Assembly (NCBI GenBank): GCA_965215825.1
Contig: CBDCEM010000003.1
Span: 496,001-560,000, forward strand
Direction: 5' to 3'
DNA length: 64,000 nucleotides
Source of the DNA: JAWPMT01 sp965215825
GTDB lineage: Bacteria; Bacteroidota; Bacteroidia; Cytophagales; Cyclobacteriaceae
A program made the position numbers and the translations under genes. Below the pieces are notes generated by a model, which was not told the origin of the DNA, made no database searches, and saw only the letters and a program-made list of their open reading frames with translations. This document shows, piece after piece, positions 1 to 8,731 of the stretch (its first letter is position 1; each line of letters starts with the position of its first letter).

Positions 1-382
1 ACTCATTACTATTAGTGTCATATCCTGCATTGTCACATATTGATCTGGTGTCAAAAAATGAGTCATTCAAGGCTCTAAATAAATCTGTGTGACCGTAAAC
101 AGTAATTTTACTAATAGGTCTGGATGAGACCGTATAAATACTATCTAGCGCTGAAACGAGTAATAGCTCACTAAAAGCTGAAACCCTGCTTTTACCCAAA
201 TCGAATGGATAATGATAAACTAATACAGTATGATTACTAAAGTTGAGAGTTCTGCTAAATGAAAAACTAAATGATTCTAGCATTTCGATGTAGTCTTCTC
301 GTTCTTGCACATAATCCTGCGATATCGCATCAAAATCATACAATATAAGAGTGACCATTAAAAGTAATATTTGCGTCCTCAT
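1..382 (-). CDS. Partial exported protein with probable OmpA-like C-terminal domain
   Basis: The reading frame is open from an ATG at about 382 to the window edge, so the C-terminus is missing. The first 20 or so residues are a hydrophobic signal-like segment. Near residue 105 there is an IxVYGHTD motif, preceded by a region ending in LDSIY and a hydrophobic strand. This is the arrangement seen at the start of the peptidoglycan-binding OmpA/MotB fold, so I infer a cell-wall-linked periplasmic or outer-membrane protein. It starts two bases after the stop of the upstream membrane gene, so the two are probably co-transcribed. An in-frame ATG at 358 is an alternative start. The OmpA call rests on one short motif in a truncated protein. 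Confidence 0.55.
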   Translation of the reverse strand, partial: MRTQILLLMVTLILYDFDAISQDYVQEREDYIEMLESFSFSFSRTLNFSNHTVLVYHYPFDLGKSRVSAFSELLLVSALDSIYTVSSRPISKITVYGHTDLFRALNDSFFDTRSICDNAGYDTNSNE

Positions 383-384
383 TT

Positions 385-1452
385 TTAATTGACCTTTGTC
401 AATTCTTGATAGACTTTATTCAATTCAGTATTAAGCCTTTCCTTCTCGGAGGTCATTTTTTGAACCTGTTGTTCAAATTTTTCTACCCTTGAAGTTATCG
501 CCTTATTCTCCTTTTCAAGTATTTCAATCCTCTTGAGTAGCTCGTCCGGTATCTTACTAGATTTTGCGTAATACAAATAAGCTACAAAGGCAACTATGAT
601 GAAAATACCTAATACTCTATCACGAATTATTATTTTTAGCCATCTTGATTGAATATTTATGAGTTCGGCTTTCGACTCTTTTACTTCTCGTTCAAGTAAT
701 TGTTCATGTTTAAAAGATTTGGCACTTTTTGTAACTTTTTCAACTGGCCTTTTTAGAAAGGATTTTACAACTTGTTCGAAGCTGAATTTATTGAGAAGAC
801 TAGGGATAACTTTCTTTTCTAACTCTGACAGAAATACATCCTTGAGTTTCTGTATTCTTACGATTTCAGGTAATTCGGGATTGTCAACAAATTCCATATC
901 CCGGTAAATTGGAACAAACTCATTCTCAAAGAATTTCTCATCAAGAATTCTTTTAAATGATGGTTCCAGTTCGATAAAACTTGAAATCTTATCAAAAATC
1001 TTATTTTCCAAAGTATCAGAAACCAGATCAAGGCTTTCTTGAAACCAATCTTCAAGAGCATCGAAAATGGAATTATATACTACTCCACTTTCTTCCGAGT
1101 TTTCTTGTCCAACAAATTTAATATGGCTGTAATGTTCTTCTAATTCTTTAGTAAGCTCATGGATCAATTGGTCATTGATGTATTCATAGAGCTTACGTTG
1201 TATTTTTTCCTCGAATTGTGGTTGATCAATTGACCGTATCCCAATACTTTTTTGGATCTGAGAGGAAAAATCATTCGGTTTTGATTGACTGATGGGAAGA
1301 AATTTACCTTTCAAGCCAATGAGTCTGCGAATTAATATTGATGGAATATCGTTGATCGAACCTCTTAATTCCTCCAAATAGTCATTTATGCTAACCCTAT
1401 TTTGGTCGTTTTCAACGAAATTCTTAAAGGATTCATCTTTCTCTAATTTCAT
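385..1452 (-). CDS. Hypothetical single-pass membrane protein with C-terminal coiled coil
   Basis: This 355-residue protein has no signal peptide. It has a long charged N-terminal part (about residues 1-275), one strong transmembrane segment at about 278-295, and a C-terminal heptad-rich stretch (about 305-355) that should form a coiled coil. With a single membrane anchor near the C-terminus and a large preceding domain, the N-terminal domain is probably cytoplasmic and the coiled coil periplasmic, although the reverse cannot be excluded. The neighbouring downstream gene encodes a probable OmpA-like protein only two bases away, which suggests an envelope-spanning pair. I do not recognise a named family. 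Confidence 0.75.
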   Translation of the reverse strand: MKLEKDESFKNFVENDQNRVSINDYLEELRGSINDIPSILIRRLIGLKGKFLPISQSKPNDFSSQIQKSIGIRSIDQPQFEEKIQRKLYEYINDQLIHELTKELEEHYSHIKFVGQENSEESGVVYNSIFDALEDWFQESLDLVSDTLENKIFDKISSFIELEPSFKRILDEKFFENEFVPIYRDMEFVDNPELPEIVRIQKLKDVFLSELEKKVIPSLLNKFSFEQVVKSFLKRPVEKVTKSAKSFKHEQLLEREVKESKAELINIQSRWLKIIIRDRVLGIFIIVAFVAYLYYAKSSKIPDELLKRIEILEKENKAITSRVEKFEQQVQKMTSEKERLNTELNKVYQELTKVN

Positions 1453-1617
1453 TTTATATTCCTACTTGTTGAGAGAAATATAATTATAAAAACGTTATCA
1501 GGAAAAATATTCGTAGAATAAATGCAGTTATTGGCAATATTTAAGATGTTGGATAGGTGAATCCCCGTCCATTTGGAAAAGCATCACAAATGATATTTGT
1601 AGTTCGGGATTATTGTG

Positions 1618-2145
1618 TCACATCAACTTCGCCGCCTCTTCAGCGGTCAAAGCCTTATCTGTAGAAGTGATACTGGTAATCTTCCATACACCATTGATCT
1701 TCCTATACTGAGATTCCCAGGCATATTGTGCAAAATGATGATCTCCAAGGTTTCCATCTTTATCCCTGTATTGCAGGTCAAGGAATTTTTTAACAAACAT
1801 AACTGCCCATTTTCCGTCATCTGAAACCTGGATGATGGGTTCCTGCAGGTCGTCCCATTTCGTGTATTTAACTGATTTAAAGTAGTTCTCAAATCGGGCC
1901 TGTATTTGAGCATTAGACACTGTTGATATTTCACCTTTCTGTATACTAAGCATGCTATCAGCAATCTGTGAAACGAGTAATGCAGCATCATTCTCCATAT
2001 GAGCTCTGCGCTGAATTTCATTCGACTCCAGAAGCAATTCCCGGGATGTTTGTGAACGAGCAGATGTGGCCAATGTCAAGCAAAATAACATTGTAATAAA
2101 GGAGAAGGCTCCGGACCAATACCGTGGGATTAAATATCTATTCAT
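1618..2145 (-). CDS. Secreted NTF2-like (SnoaL/DUF4440-type) protein
   Basis: The ATG at 2145 is chosen; a GTG one codon upstream would add a single residue. The protein (175 residues) starts with a basic then hydrophobic signal peptide ending near an ARSQ site. The mature part has an N-terminal helix pair and a C-terminal strand pattern with WAVMFVKKF and GVWKITSITST, typical of the cone-shaped NTF2-like fold in which the last strands follow a W-K-I pattern. Many such proteins bind small ligands and no catalytic residues are evident here. The first bases overlap the end of a degraded permease fragment, so this gene may once have followed a transporter gene in an operon. Confidence 0.65.
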   Translation of the reverse strand: MNRYLIPRYWSGAFSFITMLFCLTLATSARSQTSRELLLESNEIQRRAHMENDAALLVSQIADSMLSIQKGEISTVSNAQIQARFENYFKSVKYTKWDDLQEPIIQVSDDGKWAVMFVKKFLDLQYRDKDGNLGDHHFAQYAWESQYRKINGVWKITSITSTDKALTAEEAAKLM

Positions 2146-2227
2146 CACTTAAAGACTTCATGCGGTTTGAAATGGCTGCATAGGTGGATTTGTATCTCAC
2201 CACAATCATAGCAATAATCAGGTATGC
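2138..2227 (-). pseudogene. 3' remnant of a MacB/FtsX-type ABC permease gene
   Basis: Read on the minus strand, these 90 bases encode 29 residues and a TAG stop. They align with the extreme C-terminus of the intact permease at 5974-8382: the remnant has IIAMIVVRYKS then MKSLSDE, the intact gene has VIAMIAVSYKS then VKSLRDE. No start codon or upstream permease sequence is present; the frame runs into the terminator of the preceding gene. It is therefore the surviving 3' end of a deleted paralogue. The tail overlaps the first bases of the NTF2-like gene. Confidence 0.7.
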
Positions 2228-2264
2228 CTGGTCAATTTCAATGAGTAATTGTTTACAAGAAAAG

Positions 2265-2297
2265 AAAATAAGAAAACCCGAAATTTCTTCCGGGCTT
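2265..2297 (-). terminator. Rho-independent terminator of the lipoprotein gene
   Basis: On the minus strand a 7-bp stem (AAGCCCG pairing with CGGGTTT, one G-U pair) is followed directly by a T-rich run of about 20 bases. It lies 40 bases after the stop of the lipoprotein gene ending at 2337, the correct place for its terminator. Confidence 0.7.
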
Positions 2298-2336
2298 CAA
2301 CTTTACCGATATCATGATCTGAAAAACCATTGATAC

Positions 2337-3155
2337 TCACTCCTTGTAAACCTGAAAATCATCAAAAAGCACTACTTCAGTAAGACTTCCACTTTTCCCA
2401 AGGATACCCACAGAGCCCGACGTATATTCTGTATCCGTGCCGGTTACCGATTCAACGAGATCACCGTCCGAATTATAGATAGCGCCAGTGATTGTTGAAG
2501 ATTCGAAAACCAGTTCAAGGTGATAAAGTGCGTTGGCGGTCCATGTAATGTCTTTTCCTTCTAATTCAACGGCATCATTACCTGCAAATTTGAAGAGCTT
2601 GATCTGGCCATCTTCGATTAGCAGTGAGTAACCTAGCCCTTCCGATGCGTCCAACCTTCCCATTAGTCCTACAGTCGTACTGGAATTGTTTGGAAAGTTG
2701 GCTTTTGCCCGGATGGCAAAAGAATCATCAGAGACATTCAGGTTTTTGACAATCACAAATGCTGCATCTGCTCCATCCTCATCAGGGACAATGGATACTT
2801 TTTCATCTTGTATTTTCACCACCACATTGTCTGGCGTATTTACGATTTCCCAATCGTCACCCAGGCCACTGTTTGTGTTAGATACATTGAAATCATCTTC
2901 AAAAATGATTTCCAGGCTTGAGCACACGGAACAACTTCCTCCACAGTCAACTCCGGTTTCCTCTCCGTTCATGATGCCATCTGTGCATGACGGACACGGC
3001 GCACAAGAGCCTCCGCAATCTATTCCGGTTTCCGTCCCATTCATGGTGCCATCAGTACAGGAGGCGTCGGCCGGACTTTCATCATCTGCACATCGAACGG
3101 CGGTAAAAATGATTAAGAGCAGAGGTATTATAAGGCGGTATTCGAATGTTTTCAT
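2337..3155 (-). CDS. Lipoprotein with Cys-rich repeats and a concanavalin-like domain
   Basis: The start at 3155 (MKTFEYRL) places a signal peptide directly at the N-terminus; an upstream in-frame ATG at 3206 would add 17 residues with no signal character. The hydrophobic core ends at a cysteine (VRCADDES), and the acidic residues after the cysteine resemble the Bacteroidota lipoprotein export signal, although Arg at -1 is unusual. Two tandem CTDGxMNGxETGxDCGGSC repeats follow (about residues 32-75 of the mature chain), a motif common in Bacteroidota surface proteins. The remaining 190 residues are beta-rich and look like a jelly-roll (LamG/laminarin-binding type) domain, suggesting glycan binding at the cell surface. 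It is divergent from the kinase gene at 3252. Confidence 0.7.
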   Translation of the reverse strand: MKTFEYRLIIPLLLIIFTAVRCADDESPADASCTDGTMNGTETGIDCGGSCAPCPSCTDGIMNGEETGVDCGGSCSVCSSLEIIFEDDFNVSNTNSGLGDDWEIVNTPDNVVVKIQDEKVSIVPDEDGADAAFVIVKNLNVSDDSFAIRAKANFPNNSSTTVGLMGRLDASEGLGYSLLIEDGQIKLFKFAGNDAVELEGKDITWTANALYHLELVFESSTITGAIYNSDGDLVESVTGTDTEYTSGSVGILGKSGSLTEVVLFDDFQVYKE

Positions 3156-3251
3156 TATTTTTTTTATGTTCTTTACTGAAGTAAAATTCCGTTGTAACTC
3201 CCTCATTATGAGTGATTTTTTATTTACGCCAGTAGTTTTTCGATAACCGCC

Positions 3252-5222
3252 ATGATGTATTTTAAAACCGTAAGATTCTTCCGTTGGGTAGTCGTTCTGT
3301 GCTTTGCTTATTTACCTTCTTTTGTTGATGCTTTTTCGAGTCAATGTGCTATCGATAGTCTCATTAATGCACAGAAGGAAGAAATTTTATTGACCAGCGT
3401 TGCAGAAGCAATACGCCATATAAGTTGTGTTACATCAGAAAACACGCCGGACTTTTATAGCATGTTGGGAGACTTTTATCAGGCTTATGATACAGATTCC
3501 AGTATCGTAGCATATCGGCTTGCAAAGGAAAAGGCGATTGCCAACCGAAATACTGAGCAGCAGGTGATATCAAATTATAAGTTGGGTCGTTTATTACTGA
3601 TACAAAACGCTTTTCAAGCGTCCATTGCTTCTTATAAGGAAAACCTTTCGATCATCGAAGCATTGGATCAGGAAGCTCCATGGGCTGATTTATATGAACT
3701 TAGATCAAACGGGAACCTTGGTGTAATCTATAGTGACCTGGGAGATTTCAATAAATCGTTGGAGTACTTCCTTCGGGTGATGGAGATGAGTGAGGAGACT
3801 GAAAATCAGAGGGCATTATCCTACACCTTAAATAACATAGGTTCGCTCTTTGTTAGGAAAGAGGAGCCTGAAAAAGCGATCAAATATTTACAAAGAGCCC
3901 TTGCTCTTAAGAAAAACAACGCCGAATTAGGTCAAATTTCTGAGACCTATCTCAACATTGGAGCAGCGTATTACGAAATGAAGAAATTTGAAGACGCGAG
4001 AATTTATTTCGATAGCTCTTATTTAACTGTTGAAAACCCAACTCAGGAGGTTCACTCTCTGATGAACATCGCTAGTGTGCTTGAAGAGGCTTTAGAATTT
4101 GATAGTTCGCTGTTTTACCAAAAACGAGCACTGGTTAAGTCTGAAAAACTTGTAGATCAATATAACATTGCGGTAATCAACGGAAATATTGCCAACCTCT
4201 TTTATAAGATGAGATCTTTTGAATCAGGACTTCCTTATGTGAATAAGTCCATTGAACTTTCAAATGAGTTGGGAGTTGCCGCCTCATTTTCTACGTTCTC
4301 CAGATTAAAGGCCAGGCTATTGTTTGAGACTGGGAATCATATAGACGCATTCCGCTTAATGGATAATTTTGTGCTCTTGAACGACTCAATTATGGGTGTG
4401 CAGAAAGCTCAGGAGTTTGATAAACTATTGATTGTTTACGAGACAGAGAAAAAGGAACAGGAAATCGCAAATCTCACCAATTTGAACAAGGTGCAGGACC
4501 TTACCATTCAGCAACAAAACTTTCAATGGTTGGTAATGCTAAGTATAGCAGCAATTATTCTGTTAATTGTCTTGGTCTTGGTCCTGATCTTAAATGCTAA
4601 AAGACTGAAGGTAAGTCGTGAGAATGAAATCCATAAGCAGAAATTACTCAGAACGCAGATGAGTCCACATTTCATTTCCAACACCTTAAATTCAATTCAA
4701 AACTTCGTATTGGCTAACAAAGCAATAGATGCTGCGTCTTACCTCGCACGTTTTTCTAAATTGATGCGAGAAATATTGGAGACTTCCGATCTGGAGCAAA
4801 TTTCCCTTGAAAAAGAGGTTACTATCATATCCAATTACCTGGAACTTCAAAAACTCCGATTTGAATCTCGATTTTCATATGAAATCAATCTGGACGACAC
4901 TATAGATCCATTTTCAGTGAGTATTCCTCCGATGATTACGCAACCTTTTATTGAAAACTGTATCGAACATGGATTCAGGGACATTGACTATATCGGATTG
5001 ATAACCATCAATTTTAGATTAGAAGCAGAAAAGTTGATTCTGGAGGTACTGGATAATGGTATGGGGATTCGAGAGGAGATTAATTCGTCAGGTCGTAAAT
5101 CAATGGCGACAAAAATCACGAAAGAACGTATTGAAAGAGCTCAAAAACCTATTAATTTTCTCATTGAAAACCTGGACGCTCCACATACAGGGACCCTGGT
5201 GAGGCTCGAATTTCAATTGTAA
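3252..5222 (+). CDS. TPR-containing LytS-type sensor histidine kinase
   Basis: The 656-residue protein has a signal peptide (1-28), a periplasmic array of tetratricopeptide repeats (about 60-400), one transmembrane helix (about 423-445) and a cytoplasmic kinase of the His_kinase/LytS class. The phosphoacceptor motif is QMSPHFISNTLNSIQ near residue 470; the usual form is MNPHFLFNSLNSI, so a Phe-to-Ser change follows the active His. The ATP-binding N box (ENCIEHGF, about 566) and G box (DNGMGI, about 601) are intact. Periplasmic TPRs probably bind a protein or peptide partner. The next gene, starting at the base after the stop codon, is its likely response regulator. The signal sensed cannot be inferred. 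Confidence 0.92.
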   Translation: MMYFKTVRFFRWVVVLCFAYLPSFVDAFSSQCAIDSLINAQKEEILLTSVAEAIRHISCVTSENTPDFYSMLGDFYQAYDTDSSIVAYRLAKEKAIANRNTEQQVISNYKLGRLLLIQNAFQASIASYKENLSIIEALDQEAPWADLYELRSNGNLGVIYSDLGDFNKSLEYFLRVMEMSEETENQRALSYTLNNIGSLFVRKEEPEKAIKYLQRALALKKNNAELGQISETYLNIGAAYYEMKKFEDARIYFDSSYLTVENPTQEVHSLMNIASVLEEALEFDSSLFYQKRALVKSEKLVDQYNIAVINGNIANLFYKMRSFESGLPYVNKSIELSNELGVAASFSTFSRLKARLLFETGNHIDAFRLMDNFVLLNDSIMGVQKAQEFDKLLIVYETEKKEQEIANLTNLNKVQDLTIQQQNFQWLVMLSIAAIILLIVLVLVLILNAKRLKVSRENEIHKQKLLRTQMSPHFISNTLNSIQNFVLANKAIDAASYLARFSKLMREILETSDLEQISLEKEVTIISNYLELQKLRFESRFSYEINLDDTIDPFSVSIPPMITQPFIENCIEHGFRDIDYIGLITINFRLEAEKLILEVLDNGMGIREEINSSGRKSMATKITKERIERAQKPINFLIENLDAPHTGTLVRLEFQL

Positions 5223-5957
5223 ATGAACGTTGCGATAATAGATGATGAAAGAAATTCCCGGGCGCTGATAAAATCGGTCATTGCCGATGAGGGCCTCAAA
5301 ATCTTTGAAGCAGATACGGTTGGGTCGGCCATCGTTTTACTGGAAGAAAGGAACATCGATGTTGCCTTTTTGGACAATGAATACCCCGATGGAACGAGTA
5401 TCGATATTCTTCGAAAACTCAGCAGTGTTTCATTCAAGATTATTTTCATCACCGGGCATAAAGATTACGCCCTTGAAGCCATAAAATTTAGTGCTATTGA
5501 TTATTTAATGAAGCCGTTCGATCCCCTGGAATTGAAAGAAGCTTTTGGACGAGCATGTGCCCAATTAGATGTTGAAGCTGAGCGAATAAATTTCCAGAAC
5601 TTATTGCAACATCTACAAGGGACAGCAGAGAAGAATTTGATTCTTAAAACACAAGAGCTGATCGCAGTAGTGAAGGTGAATGACATCATTCATTGTCAGG
5701 GAGATGGGTCTTATACGACATTCACACTTGCAAATGGGAAAAAGTACTTAACCTCCTATTCCTTGATTTATTATGAGGAATTATTGAAGTCGTATTCCTT
5801 TTTCAGGAGCCATCAGTCCTATCTTATTAACCTTAGGATGGTTGAAACATTCCAAAAGAAGGATGAAATGATCTCAATGAGGAATGGAGACCAGATTCCA
5901 CTGGCCTCCAGGAGAAGATCAGATTTTATTGGCGCATTGAAGCACGAATTTGGGTGA
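5223..5957 (+). CDS. LytTR-family response regulator
   Basis: The 244-residue protein has a receiver domain (1-120) with acidic pocket D7/D8, phospho-acceptor D51 (in FLDNEYP), T77 and K97 in LMKP. A LytTR DNA-binding domain follows at about 140-240, with the characteristic FxRxHQSYLINL motif. It starts at the first base after the kinase stop codon, so the two are translationally linked and form a two-component pair. LytTR proteins bind direct repeats upstream of target promoters. Candidate nearby targets are the lipoprotein gene (3155) and the permease gene (8382), but no operator could be identified by eye. Confidence 0.93.
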   Translation: MNVAIIDDERNSRALIKSVIADEGLKIFEADTVGSAIVLLEERNIDVAFLDNEYPDGTSIDILRKLSSVSFKIIFITGHKDYALEAIKFSAIDYLMKPFDPLELKEAFGRACAQLDVEAERINFQNLLQHLQGTAEKNLILKTQELIAVVKVNDIIHCQGDGSYTTFTLANGKKYLTSYSLIYYEELLKSYSFFRSHQSYLINLRMVETFQKKDEMISMRNGDQIPLASRRRSDFIGALKHEFG

Positions 5958-5973
5958 CTTCTTAGGCATCACC

Positions 5974-8382
5974 CTATTCATCTCTCAGTGATTTAACCGG
6001 ATTAGCTAGGGCAGCATTGATAGATTTGTAGCTTACAGCGATCATGGCGATGACCAAAGCCCCGATTCCAGCGAAGACATAAATAGACAGATTGCCCAAA
6101 CTCAGGAGGTCGATCCTATACTGAAAGTCACTGATCCACCTATCGGTAAACCAATAGGCAATAGGCCAGGTAATGAGATTAGCCAAAACAATGAGGATCA
6201 CAAATTCTTTCATCAGTAAAGAAATGATCTGGCGAATGGTAGAACCGAGAACCTTACGTACACCAATTTCTTTCTTGCGCTGCTCTACCATAAAGAAGGA
6301 GAGCCCAAATAGCCCAAGACACGAGAGAATGATAGACAACCATGTAAATGCTGATACCAGTCCGGCGAAAAACTCATCGGAAGCAAAGATCTCATTGAAC
6401 TCCTGATCAAAAAATTGATAATCAAATGGGTAATTGGGGAAGGTTTCAACCCAGGTTGCTTCAAGTTGTTGCAAAGTTTCCTGCATGTTAGCCGGACTGA
6501 TTTTAACATTGAAGTTGCTATTGGGATCAGGATTGTAATAGATCATCAGCGGCTCTATTTTGTGCCGCATGTTAGAGAAATGAAAATCTTCGATGACACC
6601 TACGACATTGCGGGTAGTGGCGTTATCCCCATTACCGAATACCAGCTTTTTACCAACCGCCTTTTCCCATCCCAGGGATTCCATCATCGCCTTATTGATG
6701 ATAATGGATTCTTGCTGATCTGCTCCATAACTTTCACCATAATTGCGGCCTGCAGCGAATGCAATGTCCATGGTTTCAAAATAGTTTTCGTCAATGGACA
6801 TTACGCTGACGATCCACGGTTCATCGGGATCACCTCCTTCGACATTTACGCCACCGCGGCCAAAGGTTCTGCCTGGCATATTACTCGAAAACGAGGTATT
6901 CAGGACGTTAGGGTTTTGTGCCAATTGATCCTGAAAATTGGGCATGCCATCCGTGAGACCCCCATCGTTTACATTGATGGTGATAACCCGTTCCTTATCG
7001 AACCCAAGACTCTTGTTTTTAATGAAATAGATCTGCCGGGACACGATGAGCGTCGTGCAGATCATTCCGATGGCGGCAACAAATTGCAGGACCACCAACA
7101 CTTTTCTAAGCCAAACCCCGCTCGTGCTCGTCTGGAACCTGCCTCTCAGGATATTGACTGATTTGATACTGGATAACACCAGAGCGGGATACAATCCCGC
7201 CAACGCACCTACGACCAGAGAAAGCACAACAAAAGAGGGGAGCAGTATGGGGTTGTTACTGATCATTGGCAGTAACTCGAAATTCATGTTGAGTCCGCCT
7301 TCTTCAACGGCAACATAGACAATACCCAAGGACAGGAGCATGGACATGAAGGCCATCAAAATGGATTCAGTCATGTGTTGACTGATAAGTAAAGCCCGGG
7401 AACTTCCGACAACTTTGCGAATGCCAATTTCTTTTGCCCGCGTTGTTGATTGCGCGGTGGTCAGGTTGACAAAATTGAATGCTGCAATCAGCAAGATAAA
7501 GAGCGCAACACCAGACAGGGCATAAACATATACCTTGTCGCCTTTGTTTTCATGGTAGAAGTCAAATAGAATTCCGGAAGACTGAAGGTGAATGTCTTCC
7601 AATGGTTGTAGCTGAGGAATCCAAAAATCATTCACATCATTGGTAAGCGCAATTTCACCCATTTTTGCTTCGACCGTCAGTTCGTCGGCACCATCCGTAA
7701 GCGCTGCATATCCTATCATTCCAAGGCCGTTCCACGAATCGATGTATTGAGCAAGTGAGGAATCAGCCTGGGCTGGATACAGAGACATCAGTACATCGTA
7801 CTCCAGATGTGAGTTTTGTTGCAAATCCTTCATGATACCCACAACTTCCCAGTTCTGATCATTGATGTCAAGGACCTTTCCTAATTTGTCGCCCCCTCTT
7901 CCAAATACCTTTTCAGCAAACGATTCGGTAAGAATCAATTTGTGAGGTTGTTCAAATTGCTTAAGGGTTTCATCTCGGTTTTGAATGGGTAGATCAAAGA
8001 TTTCGAAGAAGTCATTTTCCACATATAAGGCATGGTCGGAATAATAGCCAACATCCCCTTTTTCCATTCGTTGCTGTCCGGCATACAAGACCCTGGATGA
8101 GAATTCCACCTCTGGAAGTTCCTCTTTGGCAGCCAGAGGCATGCGAGGGTTAGAAATGGCAACTTCGTTGCTAGAGACCCCAAGTGCCTCATCTATTGTT
8201 GTGAAGCGGTAAGTCCGGTGAGATTTTTCATGCCAGCGATCATAGGAAATGTCGTTGTAGACCGAAAGACTAAGTAAGACAAAAGTGGAGAAACCAAGGA
8301 CAAGTCCAATGGTATTGATAGCAGTGGTGAGCTTGTTTTTCCGAAAGTTTCGGATCGCCACCAAGATAAATGTACGTAGCAT
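5974..8382 (-). CDS. MacB/FtsX-type ABC transporter permease (no ATPase adjacent)
   Basis: This 802-residue protein has the duplicated layout common in Bacteroidota: transmembrane helix 1 (about 20-41), a periplasmic MacB-type domain, three helices, a second periplasmic domain and a final three-helix FtsX block. The cytoplasmic coupling motifs KEIGIRKVVGSS (about 314) and KEIGVRKVLGST (about 707) are present in both halves. Such permeases work with a separate LolD/MacB-type ATPase in export of lipoproteins or peptides, or in stress sensing. No ATPase gene lies nearby, so one must be supplied elsewhere. The gene converges on the LytTR regulator with 16 bases between them. A degraded paralogous tail sits at 2138-2227. 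Confidence 0.88.
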   Translation of the reverse strand: MLRTFILVAIRNFRKNKLTTAINTIGLVLGFSTFVLLSLSVYNDISYDRWHEKSHRTYRFTTIDEALGVSSNEVAISNPRMPLAAKEELPEVEFSSRVLYAGQQRMEKGDVGYYSDHALYVENDFFEIFDLPIQNRDETLKQFEQPHKLILTESFAEKVFGRGGDKLGKVLDINDQNWEVVGIMKDLQQNSHLEYDVLMSLYPAQADSSLAQYIDSWNGLGMIGYAALTDGADELTVEAKMGEIALTNDVNDFWIPQLQPLEDIHLQSSGILFDFYHENKGDKVYVYALSGVALFILLIAAFNFVNLTTAQSTTRAKEIGIRKVVGSSRALLISQHMTESILMAFMSMLLSLGIVYVAVEEGGLNMNFELLPMISNNPILLPSFVVLSLVVGALAGLYPALVLSSIKSVNILRGRFQTSTSGVWLRKVLVVLQFVAAIGMICTTLIVSRQIYFIKNKSLGFDKERVITINVNDGGLTDGMPNFQDQLAQNPNVLNTSFSSNMPGRTFGRGGVNVEGGDPDEPWIVSVMSIDENYFETMDIAFAAGRNYGESYGADQQESIIINKAMMESLGWEKAVGKKLVFGNGDNATTRNVVGVIEDFHFSNMRHKIEPLMIYYNPDPNSNFNVKISPANMQETLQQLEATWVETFPNYPFDYQFFDQEFNEIFASDEFFAGLVSAFTWLSIILSCLGLFGLSFFMVEQRKKEIGVRKVLGSTIRQIISLLMKEFVILIVLANLITWPIAYWFTDRWISDFQYRIDLLSLGNLSIYVFAGIGALVIAMIAVSYKSINAALANPVKSLRDE

Positions 8383-8617
8383 GTGTTAAGTTTTTGACCT
8401 GTACCAAACTACACAAAACGTTCAGGTTGAGCAATTTGGCTTATACTGAAGGACATTTCATGAGGATGGAAGGAATTCGATAACAGGATCTCTTGCCTCT
8501 TAACTCCCAGCTCATTCGATTTTTGCGGGGATAAAAGCAAGTGAAGAACGGTTGCCATGAAAAGGTGCTGCGTTGACATTCTCCTAATTTTGAGTATACT
8601 TTTTTGAGCATGCATCT

Positions 8618-8731
8618 ATGCATTACTTTAAATTGTGCGAGAATGAAAATTTGTATGATGCATTGTACGATCTGGTGGACCAGTCACCGAAGCCTTACCG
8701 AAATCGTAAAAATTTAATCACAATCAGATGA
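8618..8731 (+). CDS. Possible 37-residue leader peptide upstream of the GntP gene
   Basis: An ATG at 8618 opens a 37-codon frame rich in charged and aromatic residues (starts MHYFKLCENEN, ends NLITIR). Its TGA stop overlaps the ATG of the transporter gene as ATGA, the arrangement of translational coupling. A TAATTTTG sequence at 8585-8592 matches the Bacteroidota -7 element and would place the transcript start just before this ATG, although no well-spaced -33 TTG was found. There is no recognisable domain. It may be a regulatory leader or chance. The 235 bases before it (8383-8617) show nothing I can name. Confidence 0.3.
   Translation: MHYFKLCENENLYDALYDLVDQSPKPYRNRKNLITIR

Noticed and set aside
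5952..5974. Six-base hairpin (GGGTGA/TCACCC) at the converging ends of the regulator and permease genes
   Set aside because: The stem is short, overlaps the stop codon, and has no T-run; too weak to call a terminator.
6415..7161. 248-codon plus-strand frame opposite the ABC permease gene
   Set aside because: The minus-strand permease is complete with family motifs through this interval; the antisense product has no coherent features.
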